Positions 15,965-24,517 of a stretch of DNA of 64,000 bases are shown here, piece by piece. The DNA is from Treponema_I sp045631425 (GTDB lineage Bacteria > Spirochaetota > Spirochaetia > Treponematales > Treponemataceae). The translations under genes were made by a program, and so were the position numbers. How positions within the stretch are numbered: position 1 is the stretch's first letter; each line of letters starts with the position of its first letter. The notes beneath the pieces were generated by a model. That model did not search any database. It was not told the origin of the DNA and saw only the letters and a list, made by a program, of their open reading frames with translations. The DNA is taken from assembly GCA_045631425.1 (NCBI GenBank), contig JAZQUR010000084.1, positions 49,091 to 113,090 of the forward strand, read 5' to 3'.

Positions 15965-16286
15965 TTGTTTTCCTGCTTTGTATCAATTTGTAGATATTTA
16001 GCAAATCGCCCTTTATCTGGTTGATGTTTTGCATTAAATCAGCCACAGATTCAGACATATCCATTTCTGATATCAGTTGATTTCTAGCACCTTCAATCGT
16101 AAACTTTTTTTCTTGGATTAAATGCTTTAACCGCAAAATTATTTGCACATCCCGCTGGGAATAAGTCCGACGTCCCCCTAAATCCTTTTGGGGAGTTAGA
16201 GAAGGCACAACTTCTTCCCAGTAACGCAAAATGTGAGCTTTTATTCCAGTTAGTTTTTCTATTTCACCGATTGAAAAGTTTGACAC
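15936..16286 (-). CDS. MerR-type transcriptional regulator
   Basis: A 116-residue protein with a MerR winged helix: 'FSIGEIEKLTGIKAHILRYWEE', 'GGRRTYSQRDVQIILRLKHL' and 'KKFTIEGARNQL'. A short coiled-coil-like C-terminus follows with no obvious ligand-binding domain, so its signal is unknown. The start is GTG 16286 with AAGGA upstream. It lies between der and the Rsm22-like gene in one transcription direction, which suggests a housekeeping operon ptsI-der-merR-rsm22. Confidence 0.85.
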   Translation of the reverse strand: MSNFSIGEIEKLTGIKAHILRYWEEVVPSLTPQKDLGGRRTYSQRDVQIILRLKHLIQEKKFTIEGARNQLISEMDMSESVADLMQNINQIKGDLLNIYKLIQSRKTNEHTEISEN

Positions 16287-16296
16287 ATTTTTTTCC

Positions 16297-17727
16297 TTAA
16301 GTTCGGGTGCGATTTTCCCATTTTGTACGACTAGCTTTTAATTCAACTTTTACAGGAATTTTATCAAAACCTAAGTCTGTTCTAACTTTGTTTTTTATGT
16401 ATGAAAGATATGATTGTTGAACGACTTCTGGTCGAGTTGCGAAAATCAAGAATTCTACAGGATTTACGCTAGTTTGTGTAATGTAGCGCATTTTAAAGTT
16501 TGCAGAACGACTTGCTGGAGGTGGATATGCAGCAACCCAATCTTTTAGTGCAGTATTCAAAGATGCTGTATCAATCTTTCGGTTAAGTTGGTTATAAAGT
16601 TCCATAACTGTGTTCAAAAGTTGTTTTATACCAGTATCTTCTTTTGCAGAGATTGGCACAACTGGTGCGTAATTCATGTGACCGAACATAATCTTGATAT
16701 TATCTTCTGCCTTACGGAATGTTTTTTTCTCTTGATTTTGAGTATCCCATTTATTTAATGCGAAAACAATTCCTCGACCTCTATCATGGGCAAGACCGAT
16801 AACCTTTTTATCTTGCTCAGTCAAACCTTCGTTTGCATCAATCATGTAGATTACAACATCACATCTATCTAGAGTTTTGATTGCACGTGTAACAGAGTAA
16901 TATTCAACATTTTCTTTAACTTTAACTTTACGGCGAATTCCTGCAGTATCCAAAACAGAAAAACGTCTATTCTTAAACGAGAAAGAACCTTCTACAACGT
17001 CACGAGTTGTTCCAGCATAATCACTTACAATAGAAGCCTGTGTATTTGTTAAAAGATTTGAAAGAGTTGATTTTCCGGTATTTGGTTTTCCCATAATTGC
17101 GATTTTGATGTATTCTGGTTCTTCACCTTCTTCAACTTTAGAAAAATCCAAGCGGCTTACAATCAATTCTTGTAAATCTGGAATATGATCCCCATGTTCT
17201 GCTGAAATCTGTAGCAAATCATTAAATCCAAATTGCATGAAATTCCAAGCTTCTTCTTCTAAACGGCCACCTTCAGTTTTGTTTACCGCTGCAATCACTT
17301 TATCCCAATATGGACGCAAAAGACCAATTAGTTCTTCATCTTCCCCAGTGATATTTCCAGCTTCAAGCAAAAGCAAAATAAGGTCTGCTTTTTTGAAAGT
17401 TTCCAAAGTTTTTTGAACAACTAATTCGTCTAATTCTGCTTCGATTGTACCAATATCACGTTCAAGCTTAAATCCACCTGTGTCCATAAGATTTACAGGT
17501 TTCCCATCGATAAAAGCTGGTTCCAAAATTGGGTCACGAGTTACACCTGGAGTTGGATCTGTAATTGAACGGCGTTTGTGCAAAAATCTGTTAAAAAGAG
17601 TTGATTTTCCAACATTTGGGCGACCGGCAATTACAACCAAAGGCAAGTTTCGATATTTTTTTTCTGGGTCAAATCCTTCTATCACTTGATTTTGGATTTC
17701 ATCCTGATTTTCAAATTCTTCTTTCAT
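16297..17727 (-). CDS. der: GTPase Der (EngA)
   Basis: A 476-residue protein with two consecutive GTPase domains: the first with 'AGRPNVGKSTLFNR' and 'DTGGF', the second with 'GKPNTGKSTLSN', 'DTAGIRRKVKV' and 'NKWD', plus the KH-like C-terminal domain. Der is essential for assembly of the 50S subunit. It lies 8 nt after ptsI and 10 nt before merR. ATG 17727 follows an AGGA ribosome site. Confidence 0.96.
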   Translation of the reverse strand: MKEEFENQDEIQNQVIEGFDPEKKYRNLPLVVIAGRPNVGKSTLFNRFLHKRRSITDPTPGVTRDPILEPAFIDGKPVNLMDTGGFKLERDIGTIEAELDELVVQKTLETFKKADLILLLLEAGNITGEDEELIGLLRPYWDKVIAAVNKTEGGRLEEEAWNFMQFGFNDLLQISAEHGDHIPDLQELIVSRLDFSKVEEGEEPEYIKIAIMGKPNTGKSTLSNLLTNTQASIVSDYAGTTRDVVEGSFSFKNRRFSVLDTAGIRRKVKVKENVEYYSVTRAIKTLDRCDVVIYMIDANEGLTEQDKKVIGLAHDRGRGIVFALNKWDTQNQEKKTFRKAEDNIKIMFGHMNYAPVVPISAKEDTGIKQLLNTVMELYNQLNRKIDTASLNTALKDWVAAYPPPASRSANFKMRYITQTSVNPVEFLIFATRPEVVQQSYLSYIKNKVRTDLGFDKIPVKVELKASRTKWENRTRT

Positions 17728-17735
17728 GAGTTTTC

Positions 17736-19448
17736 CTATTTATTTAGTAGTAAGTTAATTTTTGATAAAACAGAATTAGCATCCAAAGATTCATAAATTT
17801 CAGACGCAACATCTTCTATTTCTTTTAATGTAAAACGTGATAAAACTTCTTTTATTTTGTTGATTTTTCGTGGACTCACACTTAGATTCTTAAATCCCAT
17901 TCCCACAAGAAGAATAGCACCTTCTACAGAACCTGCAAGTTCTCCACAAACTGAAACATCAATATTTTTTGCTTTTCCAGATTCCAAAGTGTATTTTATC
18001 AAGCGTAAAACACCTGGATGAAATTCTGAAAACAAATGAGAAACTCTTACATTTTCTCTATCAACACAGTTTGTATATTGAGTTAAGTCATTGGTTCCAA
18101 TCGAAAAGAAATTTACATTTTTAGCAAGAATATCTGCTGTTAATGCTGCCGCTGGAGTTTCTATCATTATTCCAAGTGGAACTTCAGAATCAAAAGCAAC
18201 TTTTTCCTCAGCTAATTGATGTTTAACTTCTTCTGCAAGTTTTAGCACTTCCAAAACTTGTTCATTGCAAGAAATCAGTGGAAACATGATTTTCAACTTG
18301 CCAAAAGCACTAGCACGATATAAAGCTCGTAATTGGGTTTTGAACAATTCTGGATTGTCTAAAGTAAAGCGAATTGCTCTCCATCCCAAAAGTGGATTTT
18401 TTTCTGATTCATGAATAATATCAGGAGATTTTAGTATTTTATCGCCACCACAATCTAGTGTACGAATAATTACAGTTTTTCCCTTGGCTGCTTCTAAAAC
18501 TTCTTTATATGCCAAAAATTGAGATTCTTCTGACATATCAGATTTTTCCATAAACAAAAATTCGCTTCGGAAAAGCCCTATTCCGTCTGCACCCTTTTCA
18601 AATGCAACGTAACTTTCTTCTATATTTCCGATATTTGCATTTAGCGTAATTTCAAACCCGTCTTTTGTAGCAGCTTTTTTTTCAGTAAACTGTGCCAACT
18701 CTGTGTTTTCTTTTTCTAAATCACGGATTTGTTCATGAAAGTGATTTAATGTGGATTCATCAGGATTTACATAGATTATTCCAGTATTTCCATCCACAAT
18801 CACCTTATCATCAGTTTTTATCACTTTGGAGATATTTTCGATTCCGTAAACAAATGGGATTCCATAAGTGTTTGCCAAAATCGCTAAGTGACTATATTTT
18901 CCACCTTCAGTTGTAAGGATTCCCTTTAGATGTTTTTGTGTGATAAACATTGCATCTGATGGATTAATATATTCTGATGCAAGGATAGAACCATCTGGAA
19001 TATTTTTTGCAGTTAAAACAGTTTGATTTAGCATGATGCTTAGAACTTTGTGATAAACATCTTTTATATCCTCAGCCCTAGCTCGTAAATAGTCATCACC
19101 TGCAAGAATAAGATTTTGTGCAAATTGATTTACTTTTTCATCAATTATGTATTCGATGTTAAAACTTTGATTTTGAAATTCGTTTTTTACTTGAGAAAGG
19201 AAATCTGGATCAGAAAGCATCATACAATAAGTTTGATAAATAGCAGCCTGTTCAGGACTTGTATTTTCAGATGCATGGGTCATTGTTTCTAAAACTTGAC
19301 TTCGAGCATCTTCAAACTTTTGCCATTGATAATCTTTTTGTGAGTCTAAAATTGTAACTTTGGGTATATTTAAATTAGTGGTGTTTGCAAAATAAACCGA
19401 ACTAATTCCGATGCCTGCTGAGGCAGATATTCCTTTGTAAATATTCAC
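17736..19448 (-). CDS. ptsI: Phosphoenolpyruvate-protein phosphotransferase (PTS enzyme I)
   Basis: A 570-residue enzyme I: N-terminal 'KGISASAGIGIS', phospho-His loop 'GGKYSHLAILA', PEP-binding half with 'GADGIGLFRSEFLFM', 'IIRTLDCGGDK', 'MIETPAA', 'FFSIGTNDLTQYT' and 'VCGELAGS'. It transfers phosphate from PEP to HPr. A PTS EIIC-like permease is encoded just upstream on the same strand, but no HPr is in the window. The start is GTG 19448: the only in-frame start matching the family N-terminus. It lies 6 nt after a TATATT box, so the mRNA is probably leaderless. Confidence 0.95.
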   Translation of the reverse strand: MNIYKGISASAGIGISSVYFANTTNLNIPKVTILDSQKDYQWQKFEDARSQVLETMTHASENTSPEQAAIYQTYCMMLSDPDFLSQVKNEFQNQSFNIEYIIDEKVNQFAQNLILAGDDYLRARAEDIKDVYHKVLSIMLNQTVLTAKNIPDGSILASEYINPSDAMFITQKHLKGILTTEGGKYSHLAILANTYGIPFVYGIENISKVIKTDDKVIVDGNTGIIYVNPDESTLNHFHEQIRDLEKENTELAQFTEKKAATKDGFEITLNANIGNIEESYVAFEKGADGIGLFRSEFLFMEKSDMSEESQFLAYKEVLEAAKGKTVIIRTLDCGGDKILKSPDIIHESEKNPLLGWRAIRFTLDNPELFKTQLRALYRASAFGKLKIMFPLISCNEQVLEVLKLAEEVKHQLAEEKVAFDSEVPLGIMIETPAAALTADILAKNVNFFSIGTNDLTQYTNCVDRENVRVSHLFSEFHPGVLRLIKYTLESGKAKNIDVSVCGELAGSVEGAILLVGMGFKNLSVSPRKINKIKEVLSRFTLKEIEDVASEIYESLDANSVLSKINLLLNK

Positions 19449-19454
19449 ATTAAA

Positions 19455-19483
19455 AATATATCAATTACAAGGAATGGTGTCAA
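19455..19483 (-). promoter_or_regulatory. Consensus promoter of ptsI, leaderless
   Basis: TTGACA (19483-19478), 17-bp spacer, TATATT (19460-19455), then TTTAAT and the GTG start at 19448. No ribosome binding site is possible in the 6-nt gap. Confidence 0.75.
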
Positions 19484-19544
19484 ATAGGAAGAGAAAATGT
19501 TTCACAATAAACAAGTTTTTATTGATTTTTAACTGATTTCGGTT

Positions 19545-19612
19545 CGAAAATATTCGAAGAACCAAAACAAAGGTGAGTCAAGGGCTTTACTGAACCGTCC
19601 CTTGTCCACCTG
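19545..19612. repeat. Structured intergenic element (diverged relative of the 59.1-kb element)
   Basis: Hairpin GGTG..CAAGGG (19572-19584) / CCCTTG..CACC (19599-19610). Part of it ('GAACCGTCCCTTGTCCACCTG') resembles 'GAACGGGCCTTGACCACACGG' in the element at 59.1 kb, and the preceding 'GGTGAGTCAAGG' resembles 'GGCTGAGTAAAGG' there. It sits in the 214-bp gap between the EIIC gene and the ptsI promoter. A short TTCGAA dyad (19550-19572) is adjacent. Confidence 0.5.
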
Positions 19613-19662
19613 TATTTTGAGAAGCCTAAAATCTTTCATTCTAGACTTTCTCATATTTTAGA

Positions 19663-20727
19663 TTAATTTAATGTTAAATCGCCTTCTTTTATCCAACCAA
19701 ATTTTCTTAAGATTAATCCAAATCCCCAAGTTAAAACTGCTGGTAAAACAAAACAGACTAAAACCAAGCCAAGCCAATCAATTACACCTGGTTGAATTGC
19801 AGAAGCACCATTTGCTATTGCCACATCTGATGGAGAAAACCATCCTGTAATCACGCCGATTTGTCCAACAAATCCACAAGTTCCCATTCCAGATGAAACA
19901 GCCGCACCATTCATTTCCATCTTGAAAAGACATGTTGCCAAAGGTCCAGTGATTGCTGCTGTTAATGTTGGTGGAATCCAGATTTTTGGATTTTTGATGA
20001 TATTTGGCATTTGAAGCATTGATGTACCGATTCCTTGAGAAAGCAAGCCACTCCATTTGTTTTCTCTAAAACTCATTACTGCAAAACCAACCATTTGTGC
20101 ACAACAACCAGCAACAGCAGCTCCACCAGCCAAACCTGTTAAACCAAATGCCGCACAAATTGCTGCAGAACTAATTGGTAAAGTTAATGCAACACCGATT
20201 ATCACAGAAACAATTATTCCCATAATAAATGGTTTTAAGGTTGTTGCCCAAACAACAAGTTTTCCCACAGCACTTGCTGCATCACCAATATATTTTGCAG
20301 TTAAAACAGTTAGCAAAGCACCAACAAGAATTGTTACCAAAGGTGTAACGATAATATCAACTTTAGTTTTTTTGCTTACAAGATTTCCAATTTCAGCAGC
20401 AACAATTGCAATTACCAAAACTGCTAAAGGTCCACCTGCACCACCTGTTACATTTGCTCCAGAACCAACTGCAGCCAAAGAAAACAAAACCAAAGCCGGA
20501 ACTTGCATTGCGTATCCAATTCCGATAGCCATTGCAGCCCCAACCACATGAGAGTCAGTTGCAAAGTTTCCTGCTGTTACTAAAAAATCAAAAACAGGAT
20601 TAGCGCCAAGTCTTAAAAGTTGTTGCCCCAATGTTTTTATAATTGTTCCGATAAGTAAAGAAGCAAACAATCCTTGAGCCATTCCACTCATTGCGTCAAT
20701 CAAATAGCGTTTTGCATACTTGTTCAT
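19663..20727 (-). CDS. PTS EIIC-like membrane transporter (PTS_EIIC_2 type)
   Basis: A 354-residue, very hydrophobic protein with about ten membrane segments, rich in Gly and Ala, of the PTS_EIIC_2/PfoR-like group ('AMSGMAQGLFASLLIGTI', 'GLAGGAAVAGCCAQMVGFA'). It lacks EIIA and EIIB domains and none are encoded nearby, so it may act as a sensor or as a non-phosphorylating permease; the substrate is unknown. ATG 20727 has AGAGGTG as ribosome site. Enzyme I is the next gene on this strand, 214 bp away and with its own promoter. Confidence 0.8.
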   Translation of the reverse strand: MNKYAKRYLIDAMSGMAQGLFASLLIGTIIKTLGQQLLRLGANPVFDFLVTAGNFATDSHVVGAAMAIGIGYAMQVPALVLFSLAAVGSGANVTGGAGGPLAVLVIAIVAAEIGNLVSKKTKVDIIVTPLVTILVGALLTVLTAKYIGDAASAVGKLVVWATTLKPFIMGIIVSVIIGVALTLPISSAAICAAFGLTGLAGGAAVAGCCAQMVGFAVMSFRENKWSGLLSQGIGTSMLQMPNIIKNPKIWIPPTLTAAITGPLATCLFKMEMNGAAVSSGMGTCGFVGQIGVITGWFSPSDVAIANGASAIQPGVIDWLGLVLVCFVLPAVLTWGFGLILRKFGWIKEGDLTLN

Positions 20728-20757
20728 AAATAAGCACCTCTTTTTTTATGTGTAACT

Positions 20758-20796
20758 TTCTATATTGAAATTTTTACAGTATTTTACAATATAGAA
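20758..20796. promoter_or_regulatory. Inverted repeat upstream of the EIIC gene
   Basis: Perfect 10-bp inverted repeat TTCTATATTG (20758-20767) / CAATATAGAA (20787-20796) in the 76-bp gap before the EIIC start. It overlaps possible promoter boxes and looks like an operator. Confidence 0.5.
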
Positions 20797-20803
20797 TTTT
20801 TGC

Positions 20804-21352
20804 TTATTTATCAAAGTATACTGAGAAAAATTTCACAGCTTTTTCAGAGTTTCCATTTTCCACTTGAATTGTTTCGCTGCAAAGTTTTTTGTATTTTTCT
20901 GTTCTCTCTAAATAGAAATTATGAAATTGATTTTTTATTTTATCTAAATCATCATAAATATCTTTGCTTATCCAAGCTGGCCAAGAGCCAGTTTTTTCCA
21001 TATTTCGTTGTATTCTTTCAAAAGCAATTTCTTCATCAATATTGATGTAAAAGAGTTTTCCCTTTTCACAATTCAAAAGATAATTTAATGCAATCTCGTT
21101 ATCACAAATTCCACCGCCAGTTGCGATAATTGCATTTTCTAGATTTTTATCATTTACGATTTCCAAACATGCTTCAGCTTCAGCTTTCATAAAAGCATCT
21201 TTTCCATCTTGACGATATAAATCTCTACAAGATTTTCCAGCAATTTTTTCTATCACAACATCAACATCAACAAAAGGGATTTTATATAACTCCGAAACTT
21301 TTCTACCAATCGTAGATTTTCCACAATGCTTAATTCCACATAAAATAATCAT
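20804..21352 (-). CDS. aroK: Shikimate kinase
   Basis: A 182-residue P-loop kinase: 'LCGIKHCGKSTIG' (Walker A, residues 6-13), 'DVDVVIEKIAG' (shikimate-binding Asp), 'FMKAEAEA' in place of the usual FRxxE, and 'IIATGGGIC' (the GGG loop). It phosphorylates shikimate in the chorismate pathway. No other aro gene is in the window. The gene is divergent from the PrsW-like gene; both starts are 6 nt from a TAAGAT box in a shared symmetrical promoter (21359-21390), so the mRNA is probably leaderless. Confidence 0.85.
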   Translation of the reverse strand: MIILCGIKHCGKSTIGRKVSELYKIPFVDVDVVIEKIAGKSCRDLYRQDGKDAFMKAEAEACLEIVNDKNLENAIIATGGGICDNEIALNYLLNCEKGKLFYINIDEEIAFERIQRNMEKTGSWPAWISKDIYDDLDKIKNQFHNFYLERTEKYKKLCSETIQVENGNSEKAVKFFSVYFDK

Positions 21353-21358
21353 AAAAGT

Positions 21359-21390
21359 ATCTTACAAAATTCTCCAATGTTATGTAAGAT
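21359..21390. promoter_or_regulatory. Symmetrical divergent promoter of aroK and the PrsW-like gene
   Basis: Inverted repeat ATCTTACA (21359-21366) / TGTAAGAT (21383-21390). Rightward: TTACAA-17-TAAGAT, 6 nt, ATG 21397. Leftward: TTACAT-17-TAAGAT, 6 nt, ATG 21352. Each arm is the -10 for one gene and overlaps the -35 of the other, so the two transcripts should compete for polymerase. Confidence 0.6.
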
Positions 21391-21396
21391 ATATGT

Positions 21397-22041
21397 ATGA
21401 ATCTTTTTGCATCTATTGGTATTTGTTTAGTTCCTCTTTTTTTGGTTAGTATAGTTTTTTTGCTTTCTATTAAAAAACTATCTACATTGCATTTGCTTTT
21501 ATCAATTTTGTTAGGGCTTATTGCAATAATTCCAGTTACTATCATTCAGTACTTTTTAATGGCGCTGCCAATTTTCACAGCACAAAATCTTTTTTCCGTG
21601 ATTATAGTAACATTCGTTTTTAACGGACTAATTGAAGAATCGCTAAAAATGACTTCAGCACTTTTACTTCCAGCAAAGAAAATGACTTTTGCAAGTTTTG
21701 TTGCTTGTGGGATTTTGATAGGTTGCGCCTTCGGAACTTTTGAAAATATTGTTTACTTTGTTTCTGGTGCAAAAGATATTAGTATCAGATTTTTCACATC
21801 ATTGATTTTGCACAGTTGTTGTGCAGGACTTTCAGCGATTTACGTTTGGTCTTTCAAAAACAAAAATCCAAAAGTATATTGCTTCATTATGGCAATTCTT
21901 CTACACGGATTGTACAACTTCTTTGCAGGTTCTGATAAATTCTGGTGGTTTTCCATCGTCACAATTATCTACGCCGCAGTGCGATTAAAGTTTTCTTTTG
22001 ACAGAATAAACTCCGAAAATCAAGAAACTACCACAACATAA
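21397..22041 (+). CDS. PrsW-like intramembrane protease
   Basis: A 214-residue protein with about seven membrane segments and the PrsW family motifs in order: 'GLIEESLKM' (EExxK), 'GCAFGTFENIVYF' (FGxxEN), 'LILHSCCAG' (His) and 'LLHGLYNFF' (HxxxN). PrsW is a glutamic-type membrane protease that cleaves an anti-sigma factor in Bacillus; an anti-sigma factor is encoded at 39.4 kb here, but any link is speculation. Divergent from aroK with a shared promoter. A hairpin terminator follows. Confidence 0.82.
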   Translation: MNLFASIGICLVPLFLVSIVFLLSIKKLSTLHLLLSILLGLIAIIPVTIIQYFLMALPIFTAQNLFSVIIVTFVFNGLIEESLKMTSALLLPAKKMTFASFVACGILIGCAFGTFENIVYFVSGAKDISIRFFTSLILHSCCAGLSAIYVWSFKNKNPKVYCFIMAILLHGLYNFFAGSDKFWWFSIVTIIYAAVRLKFSFDRINSENQETTTT

Positions 22042-22057
22042 TAAAAACACTAAAAAC

Positions 22058-22113
22058 AAAAAAAGCAGCCTTTTGAAAGGCTTACATGCGTTTCACAAAG
22101 ACTGCTTTTTTTT
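22058..22113. terminator. Bidirectional terminator between prsW-like gene and mgtC
   Basis: AAAAAAAGCAG (22058-22068) pairs with CTGCTTTTTTT (22102-22112), enclosing a second hairpin GCCTTTTGAAAGGC. It lies between convergent genes. Confidence 0.75.
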
Positions 22114-22127
22114 CGACCAAATATAGT

Positions 22128-22817
22128 CTATTTCAATTCAAAGCTATACTTTTCCAAATCTCCAAGTTTAGAAATGCTTTTTATCAATTTTTCAATATCC
22201 ACCTTACTAGCTGATTTTACAATATAATTTAACTCTAACTCTTGAGTTTTTAGATTCTCACGAATATCAAAATTCTTAACAGACATTCCTTCTGCTAAAA
22301 TCGCTTCTTCCAACTTTTTATAATCAATTTTGCAATTATAAAAAACCAAAGACAACTTTTTTATAGCATCCGCTGGAAAAATCTTTTCCTCGATTTTCTC
22401 AATAACGATTAAAGAAATTACAGCCACCAAAAAAGTGATTAAAGCCGGAACAATAAATCCAACCCCTATAGCAAGACCCAAAGCAGCTGCCGTCCAAATA
22501 ATTGCAGCAGAAGTAAGTCCCCTAATATTCAATCCCTGATGTAAAATTGCACCTGCACCGATAAAACCGATTCCAGAAACAACCTGTGCCGCAATTCGAG
22601 CTGGATCACCTCGTCCCTGTGACAAAGTAGCAATATACGAAGACAACTCCATTAACAAGCAACTAGAAGTACAAATCAAAATCAAAGTGCGAAGCCCGAT
22701 AAATTGTTGACGAGTTCTTCTCTCGATTCCAAGAATTGCACCGCATAAAAAACTCAACCCAATTTTAAGCAAACAATCCATCAAAGGATTTTCAATCACA
22801 ATAATCAAACTAGTCAT
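22128..22817 (-). CDS. MgtC/SapB family membrane protein
   Basis: A 229-residue protein with five N-terminal membrane segments and the MgtC signature: 'LCGAILGIERRTRQQFIGLRTL', 'RIAAQVVSGIGFIGAGAIL' and 'IRGLTSAAIIWTAAALG'. A soluble ACT-like C-terminal domain follows (residues about 155-229). MgtC proteins are linked to growth at low magnesium and to ATP-synthase control in pathogens. ATG 22817 has an AGGTGGA ribosome site. It is 8 nt after the SDR-like gene, so the two are cotranscribed. Confidence 0.9.
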   Translation of the reverse strand: MTSLIIVIENPLMDCLLKIGLSFLCGAILGIERRTRQQFIGLRTLILICTSSCLLMELSSYIATLSQGRGDPARIAAQVVSGIGFIGAGAILHQGLNIRGLTSAAIIWTAAALGLAIGVGFIVPALITFLVAVISLIVIEKIEEKIFPADAIKKLSLVFYNCKIDYKKLEEAILAEGMSVKNFDIRENLKTQELELNYIVKSASKVDIEKLIKSISKLGDLEKYSFELK

Positions 22818-22825
22818 AAATCCAC

Positions 22826-23458
22826 CTATTTTATAAATGGAAGAATAACCGGAGTTTTACTACCAACTTTTATCCATTTATTTGCGTGTTTTGGAATAGC
22901 GGCTGCTTTCTTAGAATTTGGATTATTCAAATAAGAACTCAACCATTCCATATTGCTTTCAAAAATCTCAGCGTTTCCATGCATTAAAGAAATCTCTAAT
23001 TGCTTACTAGCTTTTTTATTTGCCATGGATTCTGCCAAAGAAGAAAAAGCAGACAAGCCAACATTTTCTAAAATTGACTTTTCCCGTTCCTCATCTTCCA
23101 AAACCACAAAAATAAGTTCCCCAAATCCTTGCTCATAAAAAACTTTTGAAATCTCTGACACAAAATAAGTAAATCCCAAAATCATAGAATCAAATCCCTT
23201 TGAGATAGATTCCACATCCAAAGAATTAAATCGCATATAATCAGAAGAATTGTAAACAACAAATGCTTTGTGAACTTCCCCAAGAATATTTTTCATTTGC
23301 AAAATGCTACTTCGCGCAGAAATTGGAGATGCTCTATTCCATCCGTTTTCATTACCTTCTTTTACAAAGTAAATCTTATCTTCATTTTTTTCACATATGG
23401 AAGACAACTGTTCTGCCAAAGAACTACTTGCCCCAACAACAACAATATTTTCATTCAT
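22826..23458 (-). CDS. Short-chain dehydrogenase-like protein, reduced
   Basis: A 210-residue protein beginning 'NENIVVVGASSSLAEQLSSI', a beta strand and a Gly/Ser-rich turn like the nucleotide-binding start of short-chain dehydrogenases, but with GASSSL instead of TGxxxGxG. 'VVYNSSDYM' and the later helices fit the fold loosely, while the catalytic YxxxK is not seen. It may be a non-catalytic relative. The start is taken at the internal ATG 23458, which lies 6 nt after a TATACT box (23470-23465); no good -35 was found. Cotranscribed with mgtC downstream. Confidence 0.6.
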   Translation of the reverse strand: MNENIVVVGASSSLAEQLSSICEKNEDKIYFVKEGNENGWNRASPISARSSILQMKNILGEVHKAFVVYNSSDYMRFNSLDVESISKGFDSMILGFTYFVSEISKVFYEQGFGELIFVVLEDEEREKSILENVGLSAFSSLAESMANKKASKQLEISLMHGNAEIFESNMEWLSSYLNNPNSKKAAAIPKHANKWIKVGSKTPVILPFIK

Positions 23459-23479
23459 AAAAATAGTATACAACTTAAT

Positions 23480-24313
23480 TTACTTTTTTGATAGAGATTT
23501 TCGCTTATTCGAAGAAGTAGGAAGCCCCTTAGTTTTTGCATCAGGAAATTTCTTCATAAAATGTCTGTAGGATTTTTCCTTTTTCAAAATTGATTCAAAA
23601 TACTCATCAATTTGCTTTTTAGCATCCTCGCTATTTATCACCATCAAAGAATTTTCCTTCGTCTCTTTATCAGAAAATTTCTCTTTAACTTTCTTGACAA
23701 ATTCTTCTATATTGTCGTGTAATTCAATAAACCAATTTTCTCTTTCAACTTTCAAAACCAACCCGTGAATAAATAACTCCAAACGTATCAAATAAATTTT
23801 AAAATTAATTAACGAACGCAACGTAAAAGCCAAATCCACGATAAAAATTCCCAAGAAAACCAGCGCCAAAGTCTTTGTCCAAAAATCATCAATTTTATAC
23901 AAAACCGACAAAAACAGCGGATGAACAAATCGCACCGCAACAATTCCCATCACCCCAAATAAAACAGAATTCAACAAACAAACTCGCCCATTAATATTAA
24001 ACCGATAAGTTGAATAATCCCACCATTTTGTATCAAACAATTTTTCTAAAACCCAACTTACAAAATACTCCAAAATCGTTGTGGAAATCATAGATGCAAA
24101 AAACAGCAAAACCAAATTATGGGACAAACTCATCAAACAAGAAAAAATAATTATCCCACCAAATCCATAAATGGGACAAATAGGCCCATACAAAAATCCC
24201 CGATTAACAAAATGGCGTTTCGAAATTGAACAATACAAAACCTCACAAAACCATCCCACAAAACTATAAAAGAGAAACAACAAAAAAATCTGATAAAAAG
24301 AAAGCGCCTTCAT
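23480..24313 (-). CDS. CmpB-like (putative ABC-transporter-type) membrane protein
   Basis: A 277-residue protein with about six membrane segments and the PF06541-type block 'FLFYSFVGWFCEVLYCS', 'FVNRGFLYGPICPIYGFGG' and 'WWDYS...FNINGRVCL'. This family is annotated as putative ABC permease but no transport has been shown. The C-terminal 90 residues are charged and probably cytoplasmic. ATG 24313 is chosen over an upstream GTG at 24361 because TTGCTC-17-TATGTT ends 6 nt before it, and because the extra residues would run into the structured element upstream. Confidence 0.72.
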   Translation of the reverse strand: MKALSFYQIFLLFLFYSFVGWFCEVLYCSISKRHFVNRGFLYGPICPIYGFGGIIIFSCLMSLSHNLVLLFFASMISTTILEYFVSWVLEKLFDTKWWDYSTYRFNINGRVCLLNSVLFGVMGIVAVRFVHPLFLSVLYKIDDFWTKTLALVFLGIFIVDLAFTLRSLINFKIYLIRLELFIHGLVLKVERENWFIELHDNIEEFVKKVKEKFSDKETKENSLMVINSEDAKKQIDEYFESILKKEKSYRHFMKKFPDAKTKGLPTSSNKRKSLSKK

Positions 24314-24319
24314 TTCATA

Positions 24320-24348
24320 AACATAATAACAAAAGTTGTTTGGAGCAA
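24320..24348 (-). promoter_or_regulatory. Candidate promoter of the CmpB-like gene
   Basis: TTGCTC (24348-24343), 17-bp spacer, TATGTT (24325-24320), 6 nt to ATG 24313. Moderate matches. Confidence 0.4.
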
Positions 24349-24361
24349 CCTTTTTCCTCAC

Positions 24362-24445
24362 GTGAGTCCGGTGTTTCAGGGCTCGCCTCTTCGGCTCGTT
24401 GTTCCATTCTGGAACAATTTTTCAAACCCTTACACCCCGGGCTTG
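24362..24445. repeat. GC-rich structured intergenic element
   Basis: A patch much richer in G+C than its flanks. GGTGT (24370-24374) and AGGG (24378-24381) can pair with CCCT (24427-24430) and ACACC (24432-24436), enclosing a perfect 8-bp hairpin TTGTTCCA/TGGAACAA (24399-24417) and a 'GCCTCTTCGGC' turn. It lies between the divergent CmpB-like and argA genes. It looks like a REP-type or RNA element; I do not recognise it. Confidence 0.45.
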
Positions 24446-24517
24446 GCTTATTATCATCCTAGGGAAAATAACTTTTTTCTAAATATTACAAGCCATTTTC
24501 CGATAGTTTTAAATAGT

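Noticed and set aside
19550..19572. tRNA-like GGTTC...GAACC arm
   Set aside because: Only a single short TTCGAA dyad; no acceptor stem, anticodon arm or CCA-end context. No tRNA or rRNA gene was found in the window.
20057..20551. 164-codon open frame on the + strand opposite the EIIC gene
   Set aside because: Ala/Thr/Pro-rich shadow of the Gly/Ala-rich membrane protein; no motifs.
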